Assembly (NCBI RefSeq): GCF_027942865.1
Contig: NC_134524.1
Span: 31,948,351-32,012,350 of the forward strand
DNA from: Odontesthes bonariensis
Lineage: Eukaryota; Chordata; Actinopteri; Atheriniformes; Atherinopsidae
Direction of reading: 5' to 3'
Length of the DNA stretch: 64,000 bases
The notes under the pieces were generated by a model that made no database searches, was not told the DNA's origin, and saw only the letters and a program-made list of their open reading frames with translations. The position numbers and the translations under genes were made by a program. Below, in pieces: positions 33,628 through 45,900 of this stretch (position 1 is the stretch's first letter; each line of letters starts with the position of its first letter).

Positions 33628-35640
33628 TTAAAAAATTTAGTTTTTCATGTGGTAAAATTCCAATTAGCTCATTTTTAAATGCTAAAAAGATGGAAAAAAT
33701 CCTATTTGATCCAGACGAGGTTGTGATCATAGACCACTGGTTGTATGTGACAAGCCAGTTGGACAAATTCAGTCATGCAAGTATCTGTGTGTACATGGAC
33801 AGCACTTCATCGTGGAACATTCATGATGACTGGGTTTGTTCTACACTCCTAAAAAAAAATCACTTTCTGCAAAAACATTTGCCCTGTTTGTATCAAGTAG
33901 AACAACAAATAATGGTTTTGTTCCATCACTGTTTTTGAGTGTATAATTAGATATGAGATGACTGCTAAATCAAAGTTAACTCGCTGGTCCAGGCGGAAAG
34001 GAAAACCATTGGTAACAATGATCATTCTAATCTTGATTGTCTTTTGATCAGTGTCACATTCAAAGAGAATCCGGTTTGATCCATCTCATATTCTTTAAGC
34101 TGACTATAAGTGATACAGACTTCAACCAAGGATTTTCCTTTTCCGAGATGTCCTTCTAGTGATATTAGAAGGACATGGCTAGGTCAAACAAGACATAAAA
34201 CCAAGCTGCCTTTAAGGACCTCAGTTACAGATGGTTATAGTGGAATTGCCACTCCAAGATCAATTGTTTTTGTTTGAAGGTGGTATCCCTGAATCTTTTA
34301 AACCACTCTTTAATTTGTGGAGCCTCAGGACAGATTCCTGGTTTTCTTAAAGATAGCCAAACCTCAAAACAGGATTCTTCTACAAACCAGGCAGGTGTTG
34401 TCATTGAGGGTTGTGTCATGGTTTAATGAAAATAAGGTAAGCGCTTGGCGTAGAATTGCTGCACATATTTGTAATGAATTAACAGATGTGCTGAGTGTTT
34501 GATGTTCCAATGATGTTTGGGTCTTCAAACTCTCAATTTCAAGGTTCAAACTTAACGAGACGTAGCTGAGATTGTTGAAAGTAGTAGACACTAAAACAGC
34601 TTAGATTGTTCAAGGGTTAAATTAAATGCTCAGAGGTGAATCCTGCAGGACTTTCTGAGATTTTGCATGTACTCTATGTACACAGTGGCAAAAACCGAGT
34701 ACAGCTGATGTTCTTCTGGTATTGGGCTGCCCAGCCATGATCTTTTCCGACAGCTGACCAAGGAGGTTTGGTTTCTTTCCAACAGCAACTGAAAAGAAAG
34801 TTAAAAATTGGTCACTGAAGTTTAATTAAATAGAGACGGAAAACAAAACAACAAACAACCAAAAAAAGGACAATGGAATCAATGGAATAAATAAATAACA
34901 TTTTATAGAATTTTGAAACTTCTTTTTATGACAACTAGTTGATATTAATTAGAGTTGACCTTTGTTTTTATAATTCTATGAGGACAGCTCAGTGAAAACA
35001 GTTTACACATCCAGCGTTATACAACAGATATGTACCTGCTTTATCCAGGGTCGCATGGAAACTGGAGCCCACCCCAGCTGGTGTTGGATGGGAGGCAGGT
35101 GTGGAGGAATCATAGCATTTTGCATACCAATACAAAAAGGACCATACAAATCGTTCACAGATTGGTTCACTCTGGACTCAGCCAGGAGGTCTGCAGTTAG
35201 GCAATCTCCCTTTTACCTTCCATCCCTCCAGCAGTAATGACTGTGTACTGAAAAGGGTCCAAATAAAAAAAACACCACCACAGGTTGCATTTCATAAATT
35301 CTGTTGAGCTTTCTCAGGCACAATTACACACCTGATCTTTTTGTTCCCTCACGATTCTATTCCAATTATCAAGACTTTTCGTGGGCTTTTGTTTCAAATA
35401 TTGAACACTTTAGGTTTCCAAGAAAACAAATGTTTTGTGTCTTCTTGCCCAAGTCTTTTCTGTTTACACCGGTGATGTACAGGGCATGCGTTGGTTACAG
35501 AAAACATCATTTTCTCTCTGTAGGTTCAGCATTATTATTGTGTCAAACCTCTTATCTTTTTCCACTTCTGTTCAGTAATGACAAACCACCTGGCACTTTG
35601 GTGAAGACTTTGATCTCACAGTCTGCTGTTTGTTTTCAGA
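33628..35640. other. intergenic, nothing firm
   Basis: No gene or complete repeat identified. A fragment near 35031-35100 resembles the SINE at 37901. The open frame 35304-35717 lacks domains and homologous feel. Confidence 0.35.
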
Positions 35641-35890
35641 TTTTCCCACTCCGATTCCTCGTCCCAAAGCAGCATAACAGGAGGAAGGCGTTCTCGGTTG
35701 CTTCTTCCTGCCGTTAGCCTCCCTCCCTCCCTCCCTCCCTCCTCCTCCCTCTCTTGTCACCATACTCTCTCAGAGGTGGAGTTTAGGACTGAGAAGGGCC
35801 CCAGTTTCTGTCAATGAGGCAGTAGCTGTTGAAAACAGAGTAGAGGACACAGGTACTGGAGAAGAAGAGGAGAGAGCGCCAGATGTTCAG
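35641..35890 (+). promoter_or_regulatory. candidate frem1 promoter / first leader exon
   Basis: A CCCT-repeat tract (35719-35750) is followed by purine-rich sequence that ends CAGATGTTCAG with a strong GTAAGA donor at 35891. The next plus-strand acceptor with a leader is at 42777. A non-coding first exon spliced to 42778 is therefore possible. This is inference from splice signals only. Confidence 0.3.
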
Positions 35891-37900
35891 GTAAGAACAT
35901 GTCTAAGTGTATGTAGACATCTTTAATGGAAGCCTTTTTTTTCAACAAAGAAAAGTTTTTATCTGGATGCCTTGTGATCAGTACAAACAGTCTGGCTCTT
36001 TCACTGCATCTACTGCAACCCATTCCTCATCAAATAAATCTGGGTCTTTGAATATTTTTCTCATAATTGCTTTCCGATTAAGTTATTACAATAATGTATT
36101 TCCAGGAAAAAACAGTCCTCTGAGTGCCTGGTATACACTGAATGTCTTGTGGTTTGGGTGACATTTAAAAAGAAATTGTGTTATAGCAAGACAAACTTTC
36201 TTTCTATTGGACAAACTTTCACCCCTTCAGCACACAGTTAGCTCGTCTTTGTTGCTGTTTGGGAGAATTTGGAAGCCTTTTCTGCCTTTCTGTTGCATTC
36301 TCTGTTCCATACAACTGGAAGGCAGCCAAATGTTAGCTTGTTCTTTCAGCAGTGCTTTCTTTTTCTCTGATGGCTCTTCGTCCTTTGAAAATTGCTGAGT
36401 GCTAAGGACCCTGTTATTATTAAGATTAGAAGATGTTGTGTCTGGATGCATTCCCAGCTATGGAGCAGACCTATTTATTACATGACACATCACATTCTCT
36501 CACAGCTGCATGTTTTCAGGGGGGCGGGTGGAGGATATTTATGCTTGTAGTGTTTTCTCTATAAGCAGACAGAGAACAGAAGTTCTGTTTTTGCCTTCTA
36601 AGACATGTCCATTTTTAGTATTCACTAATTAACAGTGCTATATACTTTAAAACACATGTATTTCATGGTGTATGCAGAGGAGCTTTTGAAAAAAGTAGCT
36701 GTTTTGTGAGAATATATTTTAAAAAATGATCAAATATAAAACATTTTCACGTGTTCCATGATTCAGCTCTACAGTACAACAACTAATCGGCTTCCTCTAA
36801 GTTTGTTTTAGGTCATGACAAACAATGAAAGGGGTATTACACTTATATAAGATGTCACTTCTTTAGGGTTTGGACTCACATTAAACATATTCAATTAAAA
36901 AAAGCATGTAGCAAAAATCAAAGCACTAAAGGCTGAGATTACTTGACTTATACTCTATAATAAGACCCCTTTCACAACAGAGAAAAAGCCAACTAATCTT
37001 CTGTTTGCACTGGGATAGGGTAGGAATGACATGTGGAGAAAAACAATCATGATGGTTCCATTTCACCAGCCTGCAGGGCAGCTGCCACCTTGAACCCTCA
37101 GGCCCACAGCATATGGCTGACTCTTTCTGTAGTGAGAAAAGAAAAGGCAGAAACTGAACAGGCAGCCTGTAGCACACAAGGATACAGTGCAATGCTTAAA
37201 GTTGATTAAAATTGTTGTTTTCAGGTTGTTTAAAGGGTTGTTCTCTCTGAGAAAGTGCTGCAGCGTTCAGCTTTCTAACTGAACATAACCCTGGCTCTAC
37301 GACTATTTGTGAGGGGATCTACTCTGCTACTGATTTAATAATCTGTTGTTAGTGGGTGTACCCAGATAAAAAAGAAAAAAAAATCTCATCTTATATATAA
37401 ACATGAGAACTTTCCTGCCTGGTAATGCCCTCATTTTTTAAAAAATATATATTACCCAAGTTTTTGCTGGTTTCTCATTAAAGTAGTTTAGAAGATCATT
37501 TGGATGGCATCAGGGTTAAAAACAGAAAAGCAATTAACGTTTTCCGTGTTTGCCGTAACATCTATTGAATTCTGTAGCTGCTGTAGCTGATTAGCCATTT
37601 AATAATCCTTTGGTGAAAACAGGCATTTAACAGACAATTTCTGATTTGCTTACTCATTGACTTTTCTCTTTTTGTGCTTATATTATTTAACGTGGGGTCA
37701 CATGATTCTGCATTATCCTGATGGCTACTTTGAGCATGATAGCTTATGTCAGCCAGTCCTCAAAAAGACTAAATATACATTTCATAGCATGTACCAGAAG
37801 ATTGCTGAGGTGACTCATTATGAAGCTGTTAGCCAGAAAACGCAGGCTGTAAGCTAACTGTTCTTAAACTATCCACTGGCAAGATTTTCTAGCTTGACTC

Positions 37901-38213
37901 CATTCATCCATCCATCCATTTTCTATACCCACTTAATCCAACTCAGGGTCTCGGGGTGGCTTGATTCTGTCCCAGCTGCCATTGGGGGAGAGGCAAGGTA
38001 CAACCTGGAATGGGTCACCAGAGACAAATGAGTCAAACAAGCATGCTCACACTCACTCCTAGGTTCTATCCTAACCCAACTGTGGGAGAGAACCCACGCA
38101 CACACAGGGAGAACATGCAGACTCCACACAGGAAGGCACCGGCTGGGATTCAAACCAGGAACCCTCTCGCTGTGAGGCAACGGTGCTAACCACCACACCA
38201 CCGTGCAGCCCTC
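37901..38213 (-). mobile_element. tRNA-derived SINE
   Basis: On the minus strand: GGTGTGGTGGTTAGCACCG head, CCTCACAGCGAGAGGGTTCC, then a B-box-like GGTTTGAATCC, a body with GGAGTCTGCATGTTCTCCC, and a tail of TGGA repeats at 37903-37920. The 5' region resembles a tRNA, as in common fish SINEs. Confidence 0.65.
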
Positions 38214-39584
38214 ACTGTCCTCCCATCAAGGTTAATAGATGTTTTGAAGAAACTGTCAAAGGTCATTGAAGTTCGACATGGCTGAAATGTATCCTGAAGA
38301 CGGATTCACATGCTAAAGCAAATATACTGAGATTCCTTCTTTTGACTCTGAACTATTCAAACTATTCACTGAAGACTTTGCTCAGGGTAAAGAGGGTGGG
38401 AATCAGCTGGGAAGAGAAATAGCGTTTTTGTTTAAGTTTGCGTAGGGGAGTGCATTTTGTGCTGCCATGAGTTTGCCCTGGGAATGTAAATGCAGTCTGT
38501 CATTAGACCTGCTTGCTTTGACATTCAGCAGATGCTGCGTCTCCTCCTGATTGACATGCAGTGGAATAAACACGTATTTGTGAGAGTAAGGTTGATGCTG
38601 GTCTTTGCTTTGGGATGTAAAGTCTTAATGTCCTCCATGACAGGAAAGAGGGAGGCTTAACTGGATGCATCTTGTTAGTATACTGTAAAGCAGCTGTAAC
38701 ATGAGTCTTTACCAAAACAGGAAAAAGGATAAACTGTAAACAGGGCCAGGGCCCTTGGAGTGCTCCGGGCAGCTTAACGGGGACCTTTCCCAGCGCTCCT
38801 GCCTCCCATGTGCAGCCTCCCCACTGGGACTCACATCAGTCAGCATAATATCCAGATCTTTAATGGAATGGTTCACTGAACCCTTTGTTGTTTTGTTTTT
38901 TCAGCAATGTGCAGTCATTCAGTGCAACGCAGGGCTGGAGTGAGACTGTCATCTGCTAGAATGTTATCTCGTCCCTGTCTCGGCATGCAGTTTGCCTTTG
39001 TTTTGTTGTGCATTTCACACACAGCTCTGCTGTTGAGTGATAACCTCTGGCTCTTTGGCTCTTTGGCAGCGTCTTAAGTTCACCCAAAAGATGTTGGATG
39101 AGGTTGGGGTCAGGACTCTGTCCAGGCTGCCTCACCTAACAGGATAAAAGAAATCACAGAGCTGGCTTTGCAGCGTTGCCATATTAAAGCACCGGCGGCT
39201 GGGATGCAGCTGTTCGTGACTCTGGTTTCCAGCCCTGCACCAAACCACTTTGCTTTACAGTCGCTTGACATTTTTGTGGCCTTTTGATGACGTCTTTGTG
39301 GCCTCTTTAACATGAGAAGAAATTCATGCCTATGGTTGTACATATGCAGGGCTCACATGAAAATTTGTTTTCATGACAGTGGTGTTTTATTGCACAACTG
39401 CGGGGAGAGCCACAGAGCAAGAACTTTGCCGAATTCTCTGGTGTTACTTTAAAACAGGGTAGGAACTGAACTAATTGCCACAAAATAGGAAGAACACAAG
39501 CCAAACCCTAATCAAAATATCAAAGGCAGGTTAGCAGTTTGTTGTTTTTGGTGAGGAAGACAACAGCCTTCATAAGTCTGCTGA

Positions 39585-39890
39585 TGCTGGAAGTTTCTTC
39601 CTGTTAAAAGAGAGTTTTTCCTCTCCACTGTTGCCCGCTGCCCCGTACATGTTCAGGATAGGGGACTGAATCCAAGTGAAGATTCAATGTAATCTGTTAG
39701 TTTGCTTGGCAGAGCAACTTTTTATGAACTGGCATTATATTAATACAATTTCAATTAATTTCACTAAATTGAATTATTTGATGGAATTGGATTTAATTGG
39801 ACTATATCAAATTGGTCTCGTATATAAATAGTGCATGAAGATAACTTTGGCTATGAATTGGCACTATATCAATAAGCCAAATTAAATTGA
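39585..39890 (+). mobile_element. diverged L2 3' end
   Basis: GTTTCTTCCTGTTAAAAG and later GGCACTATATCAATAAG correspond to the L2 3' UTR seen in the other copies, but with much divergence and no clean GAATT tail. An older copy. Confidence 0.55.
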
Positions 39891-42777
39891 AGAAATAGAA
39901 AGTGAACTGGAGATTTAAAAAATGTGTTGATAAAAGTAAAAAATAAAGTAACACGGTGTGTTTTGATGAGAAAAATGGATGTAAACAGAAACAAGCGTGT
40001 TCAAACGTATCAAAGGGTTGCAGTGCTGAACTGAATCAGTGTTTTGGTTTATTTTCACCTCTACATTCACTTTTCATATTCAGTGAAAAAAAATACCCAG
40101 TACACACAACCTACCCTGCATCAAGCAAAGATAGATGAGGGGAAACTCCTGCACCTCATAATAATGTAACAACAATGATCATGCAATAAGAATTAGATAA
40201 GATGAGACAAAGAAATATAATAGTGCCTATATGCAAAGGAAAACCAATAAACAGAAGAAGAAAAAAACATGATGTACTACATTTAAGTGAACAGACTGCC
40301 CTTACTACTGATCATCAATTATTATGTAGTGGATATAAAGTTTACAATAAGTCATATAGTTGCAACTTTTGTGTTGGATAAAATCTTTCTTAGGACACAC
40401 TAAAGCAGCACAGTGGCAGGGCTCCCAGTTCGTTTAAGTGAGATGTAGAATGCAGGTTGTGACCATTTGAAACCCTGTTTTGACATACAGCTCCACAAAC
40501 ATGATCTTTTTTCAGCTCCTCAAACACAAGCATTGTTCATTGCAACAGGCTATAACATGTTCCTCAGTTCAGAGGGTGATTATACGGTGTTTTCTGTGTG
40601 AGGTCTGGGGAAGGTGTCCTGGGCAAGTGTTGAAGGAATGTGGCAGGATGACATCTGAAGCCTGTTTTCAGATACCTAACAGCAAGTGAGATAAGCTCAA
40701 ACAGCATTGATTCCCATGGGGAAAGGAGAAAAAAAAGGTACTATGAGACACACACACGAGATGAAAGCAAGCATGTTTGTAGAAAGAGGGAGGATCACTG
40801 CACTTTAGATACACGGAAATGATTATCATGTAAGAGACCATAAAGTTATTTGGAATAATATTTCAAAGATGTTTGTGTAGATGTAAATAGTACATTTATC
40901 TGCTAACTTTATAAGAATGTCAGAGGTCACTGAGAAAATCATGTCATTACAAGGATGAATGTTTAGCCTCAGGGAGAGGAACTCTTGTTCATTATTAACA
41001 TATTTCCTGGCAAGCTAGTGTTCAACTAGAGATCTGGAACATGCCTGAAGCTCACTAAAAACTCCCATTATCACTGTGGTCTGACTTATAATTACACAAA
41101 TAATGAAGACATCTCCACGTTCCGGTTGTCATAAACTACCAGTGTTGGTCAGTTCCTGTATTAGAGGGTGTGTTTACACTGGTACTTTTGCATGTAGACG
41201 CAGTGGTTTTGTCTAATTACATCTGTCTTCTGCTGCTGCCTATATCTACACATTTCCAACAAAAACTGAAGGCCAAAGTAACTTTTATGATAAATCTTAT
41301 TCAAAATTAAAACTTTTATTGCATCAAACATCATGAAATCAACAGTATATGACCAATGATAATTGGACCGCCCTCAAGTATATTTAATTTAGGCGGTTTT
41401 TGTCGTTTGGACAAGCATAATCTGCTGTCTTTGAAGGGAAATCATTCGAATGAGACTCATGGTGGAGAAACAAAAACTCAAGAAAGCTCAAGAAAGTAAA
41501 GCTCCTGTTCTGTTCTTTGTTGTAGCAGAGCTGCAGAAGCCTCTCAGTGTCTCAGTGGGTAGATCTAGTTATAATTACTATAAAATAGTGGCATGAATTA
41601 GTGTATTCCAACAGTCTATAAAAAGTTATCTTTATCTGTGAAGAAGGGGTGTTAGGTGCTCTCTGGGACAAGTTAGGAACACATTTGAAAAGCCATTCTA
41701 ATTAGTAAGTAGTATTTCTTAAAAGGTCAACAAGTACTATGCTTTAATTCTGTAACTTAATAAGTTAATTTTTTTCCTCCACTTTGATTCTAGACAAGTG
41801 GCCAATTATGAAGTATACTTGAACCCTTAATCCTGAGAGTCAGTGGAACCACCAACTCTCTTATAGCATGTAGCATGTAGCATGGTTTAGGTCTATCTGT
41901 CCCATTAGAGGAAAGAGTCTGTGTAAATCAGTACAAAGCTAATCTAAAATAAAATGTAGTGAGATGGATAGTATTTTCGAATCTGACAATGCCCCCTGTT
42001 AGGTTTCACTAAACGGTTTACTGTGTATAATGATGATGTGAATCATACTATTGCTGTCAGAGTTAGCAGATGTCTGCCATGTTGAACACCTCCATCCCTC
42101 TCATAAGATGGGCTTTTGCATTTAGAAGATGTGAATAGATAAAAGTGAATGGAAACGCTTATAAAAAAAAATAATAATAAAAAAAATAAAACTAATTGAA
42201 AAGACCATAGAGACTCGCTTAGTGTCTGTATACATCTGTATCTATATATCATATATATATGATATAGATGCTCATCAGGGCTTTGTAAGTCTTGATTATT
42301 GAAAAAGAGGAGTGAAAAGAAACCACTCTGACAGGACTGTTGGTGGCATTTTACAAGAGAAAAGCTTGTCAGGAAGCAGTGCATTTACTGTGTGGAAGTT
42401 TATCATACACACATCCTGCTTTGGAACAGCCACCATAGAAAGTCACTGGTTGCAATCATTGTCTTGGGTGACCAAATGAACCCTTAAACCTGCTTCACCA
42501 TACAGAGCTCCACTCCTGCTTTTATGTACATGTGTCAGTGTATTGTCACAACAACCCCACGTGGCTCTTCAGCAACTTCACAATGAGATGCATCTTTGAC
42601 TTTGTTTCCATAAAATTCAGTTTATTTCAGTCTTCTGATTTCTTCACTTGCTTTGTTGTGCTTTGAGCATTTATGATGTGCTACAAAGCATCCTTGAATC
42701 CATTTGACGGCTTGTGATATTGACTTCTCTCATATATACCATGCTTTAACCTGAAATGTTTTCTTTTTTCTTCACAG

Positions 42778-42956
42778 CTCCTGACTGACCATGTGAACTG
42801 CTGAAAGCTTACAGCTCATCATGCAACCGGATAAAACTGCTGCCTCTGCAAAAGGAAAGGCGTCTCTGACTGAAGTGTGTTTCTGAAGGAGCCCCGGCCT
42901 CTGTGCAGCGGAGCCGGCTCCGGACCCCACAGGACGTCCGCTGGTGACTGAAAGCA
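42778..42956 (+). promoter_or_regulatory. frem1 5' leader with two upstream ORFs
   Basis: Part of the exon that carries the frem1 start. The acceptor TTTTCTTCACAG ends at 42777. Before the main ATG there is a minimal start-stop (ATGTGA at 42791-42796, preceded by ACC) and a 21-codon uORF at 42821-42886. Such elements can reduce initiation at the main start. Confidence 0.5.
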
Positions 42957-45900
42957 ATGGGTTCACAGGGTCATTCGCTGGCCCTGACTTTGCTCCCAGT
43001 TCTTCTACTGGAATTGACCTGCTCATCTCACAGTTCCCTTGTAAAAGTCAATAGAGGTTTAAAGGTGAAACGAGGTCAATCGGCTTACCTTCAGGAGGGT
43101 GACCTGCAGTTCCATATTCCCATTCAGAAGGACGCGTGTAAGGTGGAAATAGTGTTAAATGAGCCCATAACTCAACGAGTGGGACGACTCATGCCTCAGG
43201 TAATGGAATAGTCTCCCTCCAAAGAAAACTTGTGTTTGCCTCAGGCACTTTTTGAGCAGTAAAACTAAGCGGCATAGCTCAAACGCACACATTACAATGT
43301 TTGACAGCTAATGTGAAGGAATGTCACGCTACATATGTGTTGTGCAAATGATGATCATGCCTCAGTACTGGGTTTTCAGTCTTTCATTTATTTTTCACTG
43401 TTATGGAATATTTTACGATACGATACGATACGATAATACTTTATTGTCAGTTTTCACTGAAATTCATTTTGCATCTCTGAACAAGGCTCGTTTAAGGAAG
43501 GACAAGACAAACATGTAACATCACAGGACTATTGCACAATATTGCACATTACATACATACATCGCATACATACAGACATACATAAAGTGAGGACAATTTT
43601 CCATGGGGTGATTGTACTACATACAGCTCTAAGACTGCAGATTCAACAAGAGAATAGATTGATGTATGAAGGAATGTTTAAGTCTGTTGCGGTTGTAGAA
43701 GGAAACTCTAAAACGCCTATTTGAAGGTAATAATCTATACTCTTGGTGTAGTATGTGTGTGATGACAGTGGAGATGCATATGGCCAGTCTGAGCGTACTT
43801 TTGTTGTGAGCTTCCTGGAATAAGTGTGATGTGGGCAGCCCAATGATCTTAGAGCAGATTTTGATTTGATGTTGAAGTTTAGCTTTATCTTTGACAGAGA
43901 GGCTGTTATACCAAGCTGTACTGCAGTAAAGCATGACGCTCTGGGTCACAGATGTAAAAAATAAAAAGATTATTTGGGCACTGGCACCAAAGGATCATAA
44001 CCTTCGCAGGAAATAGATGCGCTGTTGAATTTTTTTGCATGTGAAGTCTATGTGGTCAGTCCATGTCAGATTTTGGTCAATCATTACACCTAGATATTTG
44101 TAGGTTGAGACCTGAGTGATGTCTGAGTCATGGATTTTAACTGGGGGTAGTTGGAGATTGGGTGGTTTTCCAAAAATTACCTCCTCTGTCTTCACTGTGT
44201 TGATGATGAGGTTATTGTTTTCCTATTTGATGTAAATGTACCTCAAGACTGCATAGATGTGCAATTGTTGATTTATGAACTCACCAGCGATTACCATTAA
44301 AACTTGTCTTTAGGCCGCTGTTGACATTCTTGAAAGCCATAAATTCTGCAAGCATTAGGATCTTGACACAGACCAAATTGTGATGGTTAGATAACTGTGT
44401 CAGAGCATATTCAGTACAGCAGCTTTGGTGGGGTGTTCCTGGTATACACTGGTCAGAACATGATCAGAAGGATTCAAGACCCATTAAGAGGTATGTGGAT
44501 CAAAGGCTGCCTTTTGTGGTCCTTCCTAGGGATGGGAATCGAAAACCGGTTCTTGTTGAGAACCGGTTCCCAGTGTTTCAATTCCTTGGAATCGTTTGGC
44601 GATTTTGCAAACGATTCCCTTATCGATTCCAGTGGGCGCGAAAGACGTCACCACGCAACGTTGCGTGGCGAGTCCAGCGCAGCCAGCAGTCAACAGTAAA
44701 CATGGTGCCCAAGCGGTACAAAAGCTCGAAAGTTTGATTACACATCCCTAAAAAAGACGCCAACAGGGCAACTTGCAAAGTGAATATTTCACCAAAGGGA
44801 GGAAATACTACCAACATGCAATAACTATGAATGAATGATTAACGGCGGTGAATCTGAACCCAGCAACGTTAGCAACGTTAGCATGTCCTCGGCTTACACT
44901 GCAGGTAACTAACTAACTAATAAACACTGCCTATCATGTTAGCGCCATTTGCCTCATTGTAAAAGCTGCTGTTAGTAACGGTTAAGGTTAAATGAATGCC
45001 TTCTCAGGCATTACATTTAGATGAAATCATGAGAGACAGAGCCTGACTGGCTCAGAGCCAGAGGCTGGTGGTACTACCCCCAGTTCACGTCTACCTCCAG
45101 CTTCTCCTTTCACCATTGCAGGGAAGAGTTAAATTACCCAGGCCATGATAGACCAATGTGGACCTCACCGTTGTTGGGTTTGTAAGGTCATGACTTGTGT
45201 TACTTCTAAACTAAACAAAGTTGATGCTAATCGACCGGTTTGTTGTCCTTTTTCTCCAAATGAGAATCGATAAGGGAACCGACAAAGAACCGAATCGTTA
45301 AGCAGAATCGAAAATGGAATTGGAATCGTAAAAATCTTATCAATTCCCATCCCTAGTCCTTCCCAGTGAAAATGGTAGAAAAGTCCCAGAACAGACTGTA
45401 TATCACAGCTTCCTGTGTACAGTATGGGGATGTGAAGCCACAATGCAGTTAAAGTGTCCATGCTGACCCCTGTCCACCACTGAAAGTGCCATTAATGGGC
45501 AAATGAAGTGCAGATCATTTTTGTGGCCTGGTTTCGTGTATCACTTAGTCTTTGCATCATGAGGACAATCAGGTGTTTACCTGGGGAAGAGACGACATCA
45601 TGATGCAAATAGGGGAAGCAAACTGGCTGAGTCTCTGGGATGCAGTGGGCAGTGCTCTGCTTGGAAACACTGGGTGAGTTCTCTCATGTGGACGTTACTT
45701 TTACACAGACTAAAAGCTGTGGCAGAGCACAAATGTACCCAAAAGGTCACAGTGGTGTCTTTCAGCAGTATAAATCACCCGGCCACACAACAAAAAGTTT
45801 AGAAATGCAGAGAAAATCATGACAAAGAGGTCAAGGAGTTGACTTGTCCTCCAGATATTCCAGAGATCTGTCCAGCTGAGCATCTGTGGGATGTTCTGTG

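Larger units (their letters stand above)
35891..42777. other. frem1 leader intron or intergenic DNA
   Basis: Nearly 7 kb with no recognisable coding exon. It holds the SINE at 37901 and an old L2 end at 39585. A short AT palindrome (TATATATCATATATATATGA) lies near 42243-42262. Confidence 0.4.

Noticed and set aside
35304..35717. 137-codon plus-strand frame
   Set aside because: No recognisable motif, weak codon pattern, no splice or leader context; chance frame.
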